NCBI GenBank assembly: GCA_964476045.1 | Contig: CAYYYJ010000005.1 | Coordinates: 1 to 49,455 of the forward strand | Direction: 5' to 3' | Length of the DNA stretch: 49,455 bases | Source of the DNA: CAYYYJ01 sp964476045 | GTDB taxonomy: Archaea > Aenigmatarchaeota > Aenigmatarchaeia > QMZP01 > JACQNV01 | In this document: positions 16,395-23,355 of the stretch, in pieces | Layout of the letters: each line of letters starts with the position of its first letter | How positions within the stretch are numbered: position 1 is the stretch's first letter | The notes under the pieces: model-generated | What the model was told of the DNA's origin: nothing | Databases searched by the model: none | What the model saw: only the letters and a program-made list of their open reading frames with translations | Translations under genes and position numbers: made by a program

Positions 16395-16618
16395 TAGACA
16401 ATGGCGAAGTTTCTATTCTGAAGATAATTTCTCAAAGGGCTTTGATTAAGAAAAGCGAACTTTTTAGGATTTTGGGCCAGGCTAACGGCTCCTTTGAAAA
16501 GTCCCTTGACATCCTGAAGGGCAAAGGCCTGATAGATATAGTAGCGCCGCTAGGGGAAAGCTCTGTAGTCGTGACGCAGAAAGGCGTGAGGTTTATTTCT
16601 GAGAGCTCGTCTGGTTAA
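16391..16618 (+). CDS. small winged-helix DNA-binding protein
   Basis: 75 aa. VSILKIISQRALIKKSELFR and GSFEKSLDILKGKGLIDIV give helices 1 to 3 of a winged helix; the wing is SSVVVTQKGVRFI. It overlaps the DJ-1 gene by four bases (ATGA), which implies a shared message. It probably regulates this operon in response to the stress that DJ-1 handles; that link is inference. Confidence 0.75.
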   Translation: MIDNGEVSILKIISQRALIKKSELFRILGQANGSFEKSLDILKGKGLIDIVAPLGESSVVVTQKGVRFISESSSG

Positions 16619-16664
16619 AAGGCATTAATATAAAAGATAGAATACTTATTTTAGAATAAACAAT

Positions 16665-16854
16665 AGCCCTGTCGTCTAGTCAGCCCTTTTCTTCCAAGAA
16701 AAGGTCTGAGATCCCAAAAGAAGGTTTACAAGGGATTGGAAAGACAATGGCCAAGGATAGTGGGCTTTGGTTTTCAAAAACTAAAGAGATGAGAACCTTT
16801 TGGTTCTGTGAAAAAAGGCACCCATTGACCGCGGTTCGAATCCGCGCGGGGCTA
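16665..16854 (+). tRNA. tRNA-Gln (anticodon TTG) with two introns
   Basis: Acceptor AGCCCTG (16665-16671) pairs with CGGGGCT (16847-16853), discriminator A. D stem GTCT (16674-16677) pairs with GGAT (16755-16758). The anticodon arm is GTGGG (16760-16764), loop C-T-TTG-G, then A and CCCAT (16821-16825). The T arm is 16830-16846. Between D-loop bases at about 16681 and 16747 lie some 67 extra bases with a long hairpin (CCTTTTCTT/AAGAAAAGG) and an ATCCC/GGGAT helix. A second insert, 16771-16819 (49 bases), is at the canonical 37/38 site. Spliced length is about 74. Confidence 0.85.
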
Positions 16855-16891
16855 TCTCCTATACAATATCTGATTGGAAAATATTAAAGCT

Positions 16892-17317
16892 TTATTTGGC
16901 CTTCTTCTTTGCTTTAAAGTAATCCAGTTTTTTCTTTGCCTCCTGTTCAGCGGCCTCGTATTTTTGCATCAGCTGCTGGTAAGTGGCCCTGTCTATGGAT
17001 CCTTCCTTATAATATTTTGTCTGGGCGGCCTTTTTCATTTCTGTGAGCTTGAGAAGCTCCTTTTTCTGGTTTTTAACAAAGTTCTTTTTGTGGTAAGTGT
17101 GGGCAGATAAGCCAAGAATTATTACAACTCCGAGCAATGCGCTTCCAATAAGCTGGATGTTTTCAAGGATAAGGTATAATGGGGTTATCCCGCCAACCTT
17201 GAATGTGGTTATCTTGTTTCCAGACTCCTTGTACCCAACAACATAAAGGGGCAGCTGGCCTTCAGGCGAATCAAAACCGAGTTTGTAATCAGTTGAATAA
17301 ACTAGTCGAGAAGCCAT
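16892..17317 (-). pseudogene. 5'-truncated membrane protein, start created by the ATPase tail repeat
   Basis: The C-terminal three quarters look genuine: a beta-rich outer part (GFDSPEGQLPLYVVGYK), one membrane segment (LIGSALLGVVIILGLSA), a basic stop-transfer, and a cytoplasmic helix with a SHOCT-like GSIDRATYQQLMQKYE motif. The N-terminus MASRLVYST is simply another frame of the 27-bp repeat that encodes WKWLLD at the end of an ATPase (copy 17296-17322). So the gene's own head has been lost and replaced. It may still be expressed from this ATG, but it is not full length. Confidence 0.55.
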
Positions 17318-17322
17318 TTCCA
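17296..17322 (-). repeat. ATPase-tail repeat, copy 1 of 3
   Basis: 27 bp identical to 18547-18573 and 19418-19444. On the minus strand it reads TGG AAA TGG CTT CTC, then GAC TAG and seven bases past the stop, i.e. the last codons (WKWLLD-stop) of a DUF4143 ATPase. Here it is detached from any ATPase. Confidence 0.85.
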
Positions 17323-17333
17323 AGAGCCCTGCA

Positions 17334-17888
17334 CTATTTTAGGATTTCTTTGGCCTTGTTCACAAAATCAACTGCATCTGTTTTTGCTATTTCAGCAAGG
17401 CTCTCTTCAAATTTTGTAGAGACTCCATAACTTGCTCTTTCTCTTAACCCCTGAGTTTCCACAAACTCTTCGATGTTTTTCTTTTCCAGTTGGCCTAAAA
17501 CATCTAAATGTTTTTTCTCAAGTTTTCTATCGTGGTGATAATAATAGTTTATCACACCGCATAGGGTAGCAAGATGCGATTTTGACTTAAATCCCGCATT
17601 TGCAAGAAGGGCCAGGGAAGCATGATAAATAGCATAATAGTAGGATATTGTCACCCAATCATAGAATGTATTTTTTGGAAATCTTTCTTTAATTAAAGTT
17701 TTGTGAAGTTCCATTATCAGAAAGGCAAAATCGAGATTGTGGGTTGCCTTTTCCAGATACCTGTCTTTCCATGTTCAGGCATCTTCTATCTTGATTATGA
17801 TATCCTTGCCGATAAATCCTGTAAACCCCTTATTGCACAAGTTCCAGTCCTCTATCCATTTTTTGTATTTTTCTTCCCTATATCCCAT
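17334..17888 (-). pseudogene. HEPN-domain gene interrupted by an in-frame TGA
   Basis: The frame starts at 17888 or 17891, overlapping the end of the nucleotidyltransferase gene, and reads MGYREEKYKKWIEDW to GKDIIIKIEDA, then TGA (17775-17777). It continues in the same frame as TWKDRYLEKATHNLDFAF and the HEPN core (YDWVTISYYYAIYHASLALL, then LRERASYGVS). The sister gene at 20341 has the matching segment (DFRLYLEKAKSDLKNIEND) uninterrupted, so the stop is a break. Restart at 17714 would give a 126-aa HEPN lacking its first helix. It is the HEPN half of an MNT/HEPN pair. Confidence 0.7.
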
Positions 17889-18492
17889 CATAAACCACTC
17901 CTATAAACTTAATATACAGATCAAGTCCGCACAGGATTAGAGAATCCTTCCTTATGTCTTTCATAAACTCGTTGTCTCTGCTCAGGATTTCCTTTTCAAA
18001 ATCTCCATAAGAAAGGCTAACTGGCTGGATATTTACCATGGTCCTCCCCTTTATTCTGACAGCAAACTCTTCGATGTTTTTTATCAACTTTTTATCTAGA
18101 CGCTGAAATACGAGCAGGACATCAAGATCACTGTTTTTTGTATAGCTATTTTTTGCAAATGAACCGAAAATCAGGAGAATTAATGGCTTTTCAATTAATT
18201 CATTCATAAAAGAATTAATGGCATTTTGTATAGCATATGGAAGTGCCTCAAATTTTTCAGATTCGGTTTTTTGAATCATGGAAACAAGCTTTACATTCTT
18301 AAAATTTAGCTTGCATATCTTTTGGTTCCCAACTTGCTCGCACAGGATTATTTTTTCTTTCTCCCCCTTTACAATGTGCTTGATGACAGAAGGCAAAGAC
18401 AAGTTTGCAAGTCTGCAAATCTCCCTTATATGAATCCCACTTTTCTTTTCAAACAGCACACTATAAATCCTCTTCTCACCTTCAGATAACAT
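17878..18492 (-). CDS. HTH-fused minimal nucleotidyltransferase (MNT)
   Basis: 204 aa. Residues 1-65 are a winged HTH (GIHIREICRLANLSLPSVIK). From about residue 105 is the pol-beta-type NTase: LLIFGSFAKNSYTKNSDLDV contains the GSF and DxD catalytic signature. In MNT/HEPN systems the NTase modifies and silences the HEPN RNase; the HTH likely makes it autoregulatory. A TATA-rich stretch of repeated ATATAT lies immediately upstream (18492-18520). It overlaps the broken HEPN gene by about 14 bases. Confidence 0.85.
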   Translation of the reverse strand: MLSEGEKRIYSVLFEKKSGIHIREICRLANLSLPSVIKHIVKGEKEKIILCEQVGNQKICKLNFKNVKLVSMIQKTESEKFEALPYAIQNAINSFMNELIEKPLILLIFGSFAKNSYTKNSDLDVLLVFQRLDKKLIKNIEEFAVRIKGRTMVNIQPVSLSYGDFEKEILSRDNEFMKDIRKDSLILCGLDLYIKFIGVVYDGI

Positions 18493-18546
18493 GATATATA
18501 ATATATATCGATTGATATATAAAGGTTATCATTGACATGCCTGCTT

Positions 18547-18573
18547 AATAAACTAGTCGAGAAGCCATTTCCA
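18547..18573 (-). repeat. ATPase-tail repeat, copy 2 of 3
   Basis: Same 27 bp as the other copies; identity with copy 3 extends to 32 bp. Upstream in the tail frame the minus strand continues S-P-K-S-L-WKWLLD-stop, with TTA for Leu where copy 3 has CTC. This shows a diverged ATPase end rather than only a shared 27-mer. It separates the MNT/HEPN cassette from the PIN/AbrB cassette. Confidence 0.8.
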
Positions 18574-18629
18574 TAAACTTTTTGGAGACCTTGGGTTTTT
18601 GCTCATTCCTAATAAAAAAGATATTTGGT

Positions 18630-19058
18630 TTAGATTTGCAAAGAGCTGGTTATTTTTAAAAATTCAGTAGGCGAGACTATTCTTATTCCTTCAAACTCTT
18701 TAATTGGAAGGATATGTTTAGCATCATAAGTAACTATGTAATCTGCCTTAGCTTCCACCGCGCATTCTATTATTTTGTTGTCATCTGGATACTCTTTGAC
18801 AACATCTATTTTTCTGCCAGGTTCTACAATTTTGCATATCTCGATCAATTTCATTGCAGATAGTTTTATGCTAAGGTTCTTTTCATTGGCTTTTTCTATT
18901 AACTCGTCGCTGTTTGCCACCTTAATATATTCTTCGATGATCTGTTTTGAAATAAAACACGCTATCTTTTTCTCTTCAATGAGCCTTATTATTTTGAAAG
19001 CTTCGCCTTCCCAAAAGGTGGCAGAAATCAGCACGTTGGTATCCAGAACTACTTTCAT
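18630..19058 (-). CDS. PIN-domain toxin (COG1569-like)
   Basis: 142-aa predicted RNase toxin. Acidic PIN residues: MKVVLDTNVLISATFW (D6), IIEEYIKVANSDEL (E), YPDDNKIIECAVEAKADYIV (DD and E), and TYDAKHIL (D). Its start overlaps the AbrB-type antitoxin stop by four bases (ATGA), as in VapBC operons. Codon use is ordinary for the window. RNA target unknown. Confidence 0.87.
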   Translation of the reverse strand: MKVVLDTNVLISATFWEGEAFKIIRLIEEKKIACFISKQIIEEYIKVANSDELIEKANEKNLSIKLSAMKLIEICKIVEPGRKIDVVKEYPDDNKIIECAVEAKADYIVTYDAKHILPIKEFEGIRIVSPTEFLKITSSLQI

Positions 19059-19312
19059 TTCTTTCTTATCCTATGTATAAGATCGTTTACTTCATCTTCT
19101 TTTATTTTTTTTGAACTCTTTCTCAAAGGTTTTGTAATCTGATCCCATGTCTGGCCTGTGACTTTCTTGATAATCAGAGTATCTTGCTCCAAAAGGAAAA
19201 TAACTTTTGACCCTTCAACAAGATCCATCCCATTTCTTATATCTACAGGGATTGCTATCTGTCCCCTTGCACTGACTTTACCCATTTCCAATATCTCTGG
19301 CATGATAATCAC
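19055..19312 (-). CDS. AbrB/MazE-type antitoxin
   Basis: 85 aa. The SpoVT-AbrB swapped-hairpin fold is seen in GKVSARGQIAIPVDIRNGM and GSKVIFLLEQDTLIIKKV. The C-terminal Lys/Glu tail should wrap the PIN toxin. MPEILEM is the likely start (an ATG three codons in), though the longer ATG at 19312 is possible. TATA-like ATATAGG lies upstream. The pair sits between ATPase-tail copies 2 and 3. Confidence 0.85.
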   Translation of the reverse strand: MIIMPEILEMGKVSARGQIAIPVDIRNGMDLVEGSKVIFLLEQDTLIIKKVTGQTWDQITKPLRKSSKKIKEDEVNDLIHRIRKK

Positions 19313-19349
19313 CTATATCTTATTTGTAAGATAGGACTTATAAATCTTA

Positions 19350-19388
19350 CTATGTCATTTTTGTCATCGATAATAAGATTTTTGACAT
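19350..19388 (-). pseudogene. response-regulator start stub, copy 1
   Basis: Twelve codons, MSKILLSMTKMT then stop. The DNA matches the first bases of the REC fragment at 20980-21075 (ATGTCAAAAATC, then TTATTAT and CGATGA with a small deletion), and the 43 bases at 19377-19419 are identical to 21064-21106. It is the head of a receiver-domain gene with almost everything deleted. Confidence 0.6.
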
Positions 19389-19419
19389 ATGAATATAGTA
19401 ATTGTTTGAGGTTGCTTAA
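19377..19419. repeat. 43-bp direct repeat, REC head plus promoter, copy 1
   Basis: Identical to 21064-21106. Read on the minus strand it is a short spacer with a TATA-like ACTATATTCAT followed by ATGTC and the next few codons of a response regulator. Here it abuts the ATPase tail directly, which gives the ancestral order: ATPase, 35-base spacer, response regulator. Confidence 0.85.
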
Positions 19420-19444
19420 TAAACTAGTCGAGAAGCCATTTCCA
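19418..19444 (-). repeat. ATPase-tail repeat, copy 3 of 3 (in the ATPase fragment)
   Basis: This copy is in its natural place: it forms the last codons of the ATPase fragment at 19424-19702 (YIPLWKWLLD) plus six bases after the stop. Confidence 0.85.
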
Positions 19445-19702
19445 GAGGGGGATGTAGTTTATTTTTCTTTTTGTGCCGAACCAAATTATCTCCTCACTGC
19501 CTTCTTTGTTTTCTGTGATTACAAGAAGATTTCTGCACCCAAGTTCTTTACTTGCATTTATCAGCGCCCTTACTTCCCTTTTCTTTGTATCTGGCCGCGA
19601 CAGATCATAACAAACCTGTATAAGCTGTTTTATTTTTGGGCCTTCCTTCAAGACGATCATCCTTTTCTGGTATAAACTATGTACAAATTTATCTATAAAC
19701 AC
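19424..19702 (-). pseudogene. C-terminal fragment of a DUF4143 AAA ATPase
   Basis: About 92 codons. IQVCYDLSRPDTKKREVRAL and RNLLVITENKEGSEEI, ending YIPLWKWLLD, is the nuclease-like end of archaeal DUF4143 ATPases, as in the intact gene at 10893-12179. The ATPase core (some 330 residues) is missing; upstream sequence is already the NTase gene. An ATG at the fragment's head may be fortuitous. Confidence 0.8.
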
Positions 19703-19711
19703 TTTTCTATA

Positions 19712-20344
19712 TCACATCTCTTCAGGCGCTTCTATTCCTAGCAACTCCACAAATTTTGTTTGGTTGTATACACAAATATGGTCTTTGATTATACCTGCTA
19801 TAAAACTGTCGCCTTTCCTTTTCAGGCTAATAAATTCCAAATAGGTCAATATTCTGGCAGATGCTCTATTTTTAAGGGTTACAAAAGAATTTTCAATGGC
19901 CGACCCTATTTTCCTCTTGCCGCTTTTATCCTTTAGCAAAAATAAAATATCAAGATCACTGTTTTTTGTTTCTGAGCCTCTGGCAAAGGAGCCGAAAATT
20001 AGGGCAGATACGTCCATCCTGTCCAATTCTGTTTTTAACTGTTCAAATGGCCCTTTCAGTTCTTTATGCTTATTGAAAAAGGCTTTTTCTTTGTCTGCTT
20101 CTATTAAACTAAAAACAGATATCGCCTCTTTGTTTTTTAAATTTGGCAGAAGATATCTTAATACAGGTTTGCCTCCCTCAAGCCTTTCTAAAATAATTCC
20201 AGCATCCAGAAGCTCTTTAAGGTATTTATAACCTGCCTGTGGGGATGCCTTTGCTTCTTTAAACAGAATGGAAACTGGAATTGGATGTTTTTCATACACT
20301 ATTTTCAGCATTTTCAATTTTGCCTTTTGGATGGGGAATATCAT
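19712..20344 (-). CDS. HTH-fused nucleotidyltransferase of an MNT/HEPN pair
   Basis: 210 aa from the ATG at 20344, which overlaps the HEPN stop (ATGA). A longer frame from 20431 exists but lies inside the HEPN gene. Winged HTH (residues 1-70: VSILFKEAKASPQAGYKYLK), then NTase with LIFGSFARGSETKNSDLDIL (GSF and DxD). A domain that contacts HEPN follows (AIENSFVTLKNRASARI). Predicted to AMPylate and neutralise the HEPN RNase. Confidence 0.85.
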   Translation of the reverse strand: MIFPIQKAKLKMLKIVYEKHPIPVSILFKEAKASPQAGYKYLKELLDAGIILERLEGGKPVLRYLLPNLKNKEAISVFSLIEADKEKAFFNKHKELKGPFEQLKTELDRMDVSALIFGSFARGSETKNSDLDILFLLKDKSGKRKIGSAIENSFVTLKNRASARILTYLEFISLKRKGDSFIAGIIKDHICVYNQTKFVELLGIEAPEEM

Positions 20345-20850
20345 TTGTAACAGGCCTCCTCTACAAAAGCTACAAACTCCTTGGCAAGGGAATATATCTG
20401 GTCTGCGTCTGCTTTTGTTATATCTTTCCATTTTCTGACATCATACTGGCCGGCTTTCCTGAGAAGATATGTTATATCAAAAGCTGTAAAATCTGAGAAC
20501 TTTTCGTTTATTTTTCTCAAGCCGGAATAAAGGTCCTTTGTTATAAGTTCAAAATTTTTGAGAGCCAGAATTGTGCATATATGGTCTTTTGAAAAGAAAT
20601 TTTTAGACTTTACAAGAATTGCATTGGATGCGTGGTGAATCGAATAATGAGACTTTACAATAACCCAATCCCATGCCCCGACTCTGTAATCATTTTCTAT
20701 GTTTTTAAGGTCGCTTTTTGCTTTTTCCAGATAGAGTCTAAAATCTGCGTTCTGGACCTGTATATATTTCTGTCTACCTGAACAGCTTTCAAAAGCATTT
20801 TTAATTCCCACTTCTGTTTTTGGCAATTGGGAAACCGTCTCATCTAACAT
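20341..20850 (-). CDS. HEPN-domain protein
   Basis: 169 aa. DFRLYLEKAKSDLKNIEND and WDWVIVKSHYSIHHASNAIL are the first helices of the HEPN four-helix bundle; the basic/His cluster there may be the RNase site. The C-terminal helix DADQIYSLAKEFVAFVEEA closes the bundle. It comes before its NTase partner, with ATGA overlap. The N-terminal 35 residues are additional. TATA-rich upstream sequence (20850-20885). Confidence 0.82.
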   Translation of the reverse strand: MLDETVSQLPKTEVGIKNAFESCSGRQKYIQVQNADFRLYLEKAKSDLKNIENDYRVGAWDWVIVKSHYSIHHASNAILVKSKNFFSKDHICTILALKNFELITKDLYSGLRKINEKFSDFTAFDITYLLRKAGQYDVRKWKDITKADADQIYSLAKEFVAFVEEACYK

Positions 20851-20979
20851 ATATACTATTTTGTATATAGTTATATATAAAACTATCTACATATCTTCCG
20901 TTATTGTTGCCATAGGCATATATTCGACCACTAGAATACAAAGATTTCGGTATAAAATAATCCTAGAAAAGGTATGTTT

Positions 20980-21075
20980 TTATCCTATACAAATATTATG
21001 CCCTTCTTTATCAAGCAGCTTTTCCATTGTAAGCAGGTCGTCTGCTTCATCGTCTATAATAAGGATTTTTGACAT
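20980..21075 (-). pseudogene. response-regulator receiver fragment (N-terminal 31 residues)
   Basis: MSKILIIDDEADDLLTMEKL then DKEGHNICIG and stop. KILIIDDE is the beta-1 strand and acidic pocket of a receiver (REC) domain; the phospho-acceptor Asp and the rest are missing. No sensor kinase is nearby. It shares a 43-bp head with the stub at 19350-19388. Confidence 0.75.
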
Positions 21076-21106
21076 ATGAATATAGTAATTGTTTGAGGTT
21101 GCTTAA
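21064..21106. repeat. 43-bp direct repeat, REC head plus promoter, copy 2
   Basis: Identical to 19377-19419. This copy keeps more of the receiver gene, but the sequence upstream of the promoter differs and no ATPase tail is attached. Confidence 0.85.
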
Positions 21107-21194
21107 AAACGGCATTTTTACTTAGCCAATTTCTTTAGTAAACCTTTCTTTCTGGGTTATAAGGCTTTTTATCCTGGCAAATTAATATATCCAT

Positions 21195-21536
21195 ATGGTT
21201 TTAGGCATAATCTTTGCTGCTATTGCTGCTGTACTTTTCGGGGCGTCTGTTCTGCTTCAACACAATGGGCTTCAGTCTATTGGAAAATTCTCTTTTAAGA
21301 AAATGGTGATGAACAAGAGGTGGGTTGCTTCAATAGTAGTTGGTGTTGTTGGGATTGGATTGTATGTTCTTGCATTGAAATTGGATCCTATCTCTACAAT
21401 ACAGCCTGTGACATCCTTGAATATGGTTGTGACAATTCTCGGCGGCGTATTTTTCTTTAAAGAAAGAATAGGAGGAAGACAATGGTTGATGCTCCTGCTG
21501 GTAATAGTGGGTATAGTCTTGGTCTCAGTATCCTGA
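21195..21536 (+). CDS. DMT/EamA-type half transporter, N-terminal half
   Basis: 113 aa with four membrane segments: VLGIIFAAIAAVLFGASVLL, WVASIVVGVVGIGLYVLALK, PVTSLNMVVTILGGVFFF and WLMLLLVIVGIVLVSVS. LDPISTIQPVTSLNMV and FFKERI are typical of drug/metabolite transporters, which normally have about 280 aa in one chain. The stop overlaps the next ATG (TGATG), so the two halves are made together and probably pair. Confidence 0.8.
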   Translation: MVLGIIFAAIAAVLFGASVLLQHNGLQSIGKFSFKKMVMNKRWVASIVVGVVGIGLYVLALKLDPISTIQPVTSLNMVVTILGGVFFFKERIGGRQWLMLLLVIVGIVLVSVS

Positions 21537-21871
21537 TGCCTGTGTTAGCTGGCACTCTGATAGGTATTGCCGGATTTTTAGTAAAGCTAGCTATGTCGAA
21601 TGTTGATCTTACAACTTCTGGCCTGAAGTCGTTGGCTTACCAACCTCTAGTTTATTTTGCTGCTATTCTTGGAATAGTGGGATTTTTGCTTTTCCAAAAA
21701 TCTTTGCATGGCGGTAAGGTCTCTATTGTACCTTCAATAATGAATGGCCTCTCAATTTCCGTCCCTATAGTCCTGGCAATACTGTTTTTAGGGGAGAGTT
21801 TGACAGCTTTCAAAGCTGTAGGAATTGTATTGGTTTTAGTTGGGATTGCTGGATTGAGGGAGAAAGTTTAA
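21536..21871 (+). CDS. DMT/EamA-type half transporter, C-terminal half
   Basis: 111 aa from the ATG at 21536 inside TGATG; a longer ATG at 21482 would overlap the first half. Membrane segments: VLAGTLIGIAGFLVKLA, LVYFAAILGIVGFLLFQ, ISVPIVLAILFLGESL and VGIVLVLVGIAGL. FLGESLTAFKAVGIVLVLVG is the end of an EamA domain. With its partner it makes a standard 8-helix or larger transporter. A single ancestral gene split by mutation is an alternative to a true two-subunit carrier. Confidence 0.78.
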   Translation: MPVLAGTLIGIAGFLVKLAMSNVDLTTSGLKSLAYQPLVYFAAILGIVGFLLFQKSLHGGKVSIVPSIMNGLSISVPIVLAILFLGESLTAFKAVGIVLVLVGIAGLREKV

Positions 21872-22003
21872 CTCGTGTACGGACTATTTAACTGGTTTAT
21901 CTTTTGGACAATTTTTCTATTTTAAGACTAGACGAGAAATGAGCACTTAAACAACTTCACTTTCTATTTTTTCGGTATCAGACTTTCTTGCTTTGTTGGT
22001 GAG

Positions 22004-22444
22004 TTAGCCATTTACTCCCTTCTCAACCTCTTTGATTATATCTTTCCCGAGAGCGGACCAAAAATCGCGGATCTCTGCTGCTTCCTCGACACTGACAAGA
22101 TAACCCCTGTAATTTGCATTGTTTCTGGTTTTTCTGAACCTGTCCAGGTTTTGAAGCTTTATTGAGTTTTGGATTTTAATGTCCATTAATATCTCCATGC
22201 TCACTTCATGGCTTGCTTTAGGCTCGTAGCCTAGTGACATCCATCTCGCATCTCCAAGTTGCCTTATGGATTCGTAATATTCCCTGAAAATTAATGTTGA
22301 TGTTTCTGGGATCAAAGGCACTTTTTGGACAGCAATAATCCCAATTTTTGCAGCGGACATCAGCGAGTTTATTTTTGGGAGATCAACCGATCTCGTTCTC
22401 AGCTTGCCATCCCTGATTAGCTGCTCTATTTTTTCTTTATCCAT
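22004..22444 (-). CDS. HEPN-domain protein of an MNT/HEPN pair
   Basis: 146 aa, mainly helical. The segment LDRFRKTRNNANYRGYLVSV matches the 'RxxRNxxxYxG' signature of a HEPN subfamily related to RX4-6H RNases. EVSMEILMDIKI and LIFREYYESIRQLGDARWM are earlier helices. Its start overlaps the NTase stop by eight bases, so it is the downstream partner. Catalytic His is not clear, so RNase activity is a family inference. Confidence 0.78.
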   Translation of the reverse strand: MDKEKIEQLIRDGKLRTRSVDLPKINSLMSAAKIGIIAVQKVPLIPETSTLIFREYYESIRQLGDARWMSLGYEPKASHEVSMEILMDIKIQNSIKLQNLDRFRKTRNNANYRGYLVSVEEAAEIRDFWSALGKDIIKEVEKGVNG

Positions 22445-23030
22445 CGCTTTCTGCCTCCAAAAAACCTTTCAGGACTATCCCATTCAATATATTGGAAAAG
22501 AGGTTTCTTTGTATTAATTTTCTATTGAAAATATGTATCCTTATTTTCCTTCCAAAAAACTTTTCCAGCGGCGCGAGTTCTTTGAGCTCGATCACTTCCA
22601 ATTCTTTCTTGCCAATAACCTCGACTGCAATATCAATATCAGAATCTTTTCCGTCTTCACCCCATCTGAAGCTCCCAAAAAGCGTGATTGACTTCGGGTT
22701 CCCGAATTTCTCGGCAAAATATTCTGTCAGATTGGTCGAGAAAACTAGACCCAAATTATAGGCTATCTTTCTTTTCCTGAACTCAAGGCTTTCGTTGTTT
22801 GCACGAATTCTCCAGGACTTTTTCCCTAATTCCTTCAGGACTACGAAACTTCCTTTGCACATTTCCCTTATTATATTGCTAGCCTGGCTTTTCGAAACCC
22901 CGCTTGCCTTCGAGATTTCTGAAAGCGTGAACTCCGAATAAGGGCTTTTGTAGAAAACCTCTGCAATTTTTTGTTCACTGGTCCTTTTTTTGAACATTTG
23001 TTCTATTTTAGGACTATGTAGTTCTTTCAT
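22437..23030 (-). CDS. HTH-fused nucleotidyltransferase (MNT)
   Basis: 197 aa. Winged HTH (EFTLSEISKASGVSKSQASN) then NTase core KSITLFGSFRWGEDGKDSDI, with GSF and DxD, and a third acidic strand in RKIRIHIFN. The HTH probably binds the repeated 18-mer at 22998-23055, one copy of which lies in the promoter and one in codons 5-10 of this gene. Forms a TA-like pair with the following HEPN gene. Confidence 0.85.
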   Translation of the reverse strand: MKELHSPKIEQMFKKRTSEQKIAEVFYKSPYSEFTLSEISKASGVSKSQASNIIREMCKGSFVVLKELGKKSWRIRANNESLEFRKRKIAYNLGLVFSTNLTEYFAEKFGNPKSITLFGSFRWGEDGKDSDIDIAVEVIGKKELEVIELKELAPLEKFFGRKIRIHIFNRKLIQRNLFSNILNGIVLKGFLEAESDG

Positions 23031-23055
23031 AATACAGTTGTTCTATTTTAGGACT
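22998..23055. promoter_or_regulatory. direct 18-bp repeats at the MNT promoter, likely operator
   Basis: TTGTTCTATTTTAGGACT occurs at 22998-23015 and again at 23038-23055, exactly 40 bp apart (about four helical turns). One copy covers the TATA-proximal region and the other the first codons. This spacing fits autorepression by the HTH of the MNT protein. Confidence 0.6.
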
Positions 23056-23090
23056 TATAAAGGTTTTATTAAAGCTATAGAAGCATGTCT

Positions 23091-23294
23091 TCAATGAGTT
23101 TTGGGATTAGGAGAACCAGCCATATTCGGTGATTTCCCCTGTATCTCCTCTTCTAATTCCCTGACCAAGGCCTGTTCACGTGTTTCCCCTTGTTCAACCT
23201 TTCCACCAGGTGTCCAATAAACACCTGTCCCATCAGAGACTAGAAGAATTCTTTTATTCACAATTCTCACAGCAGAAACCCTGTCTGGCAACAC
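23091..23294 (-). pseudogene. truncated Nudix hydrolase
   Basis: The frame begins at a GTG (23294) or TTG (23291) inside or next to a copy of the leuS tail and reads VSAVRIVNKRILLVSDGTGV, then the Nudix box (GGKVEQGETREQALVRELEEE). It ends about 15 residues later in non-Nudix sequence (GSPNPKTH), while complete Nudix proteins need another 50 or more. The head was once coupled to the leuS stop (TGATG-like overlap). Metal-binding Glu residues are intact but the fold is not. Confidence 0.7.
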
Positions 23295-23299
23295 ATCAG

Positions 23300-23329
23300 C
23301 TAACTTCAATCCCCGGTTTCCCGGGCTCT
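23300..23329 (-). repeat. displaced leuS tail, copy 2
   Basis: 30 bp matching the end of leuS (24053-24082) with one mismatch. On the minus strand it encodes EPGKPGIEVS and runs on to a stop (TGA). Differences from the true tail are GAA/GAG, AGC/AGT and TGA/TAA, all synonymous. The copies flank a 0.72-kb HEPN/NTase cassette. Confidence 0.85.
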
Positions 23330-23355
23330 TATTTTCTGCATCTATTAGAAACTGA

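Noticed and set aside
17296..19444. CRISPR array
   Set aside because: Three repeats only, spaced by more than 800 bases with genes between; the repeat codes for an ATPase tail.
17296..21106. Insertion sequence or transposon
   Set aside because: No transposase, no terminal inverted repeats at the repeat edges.
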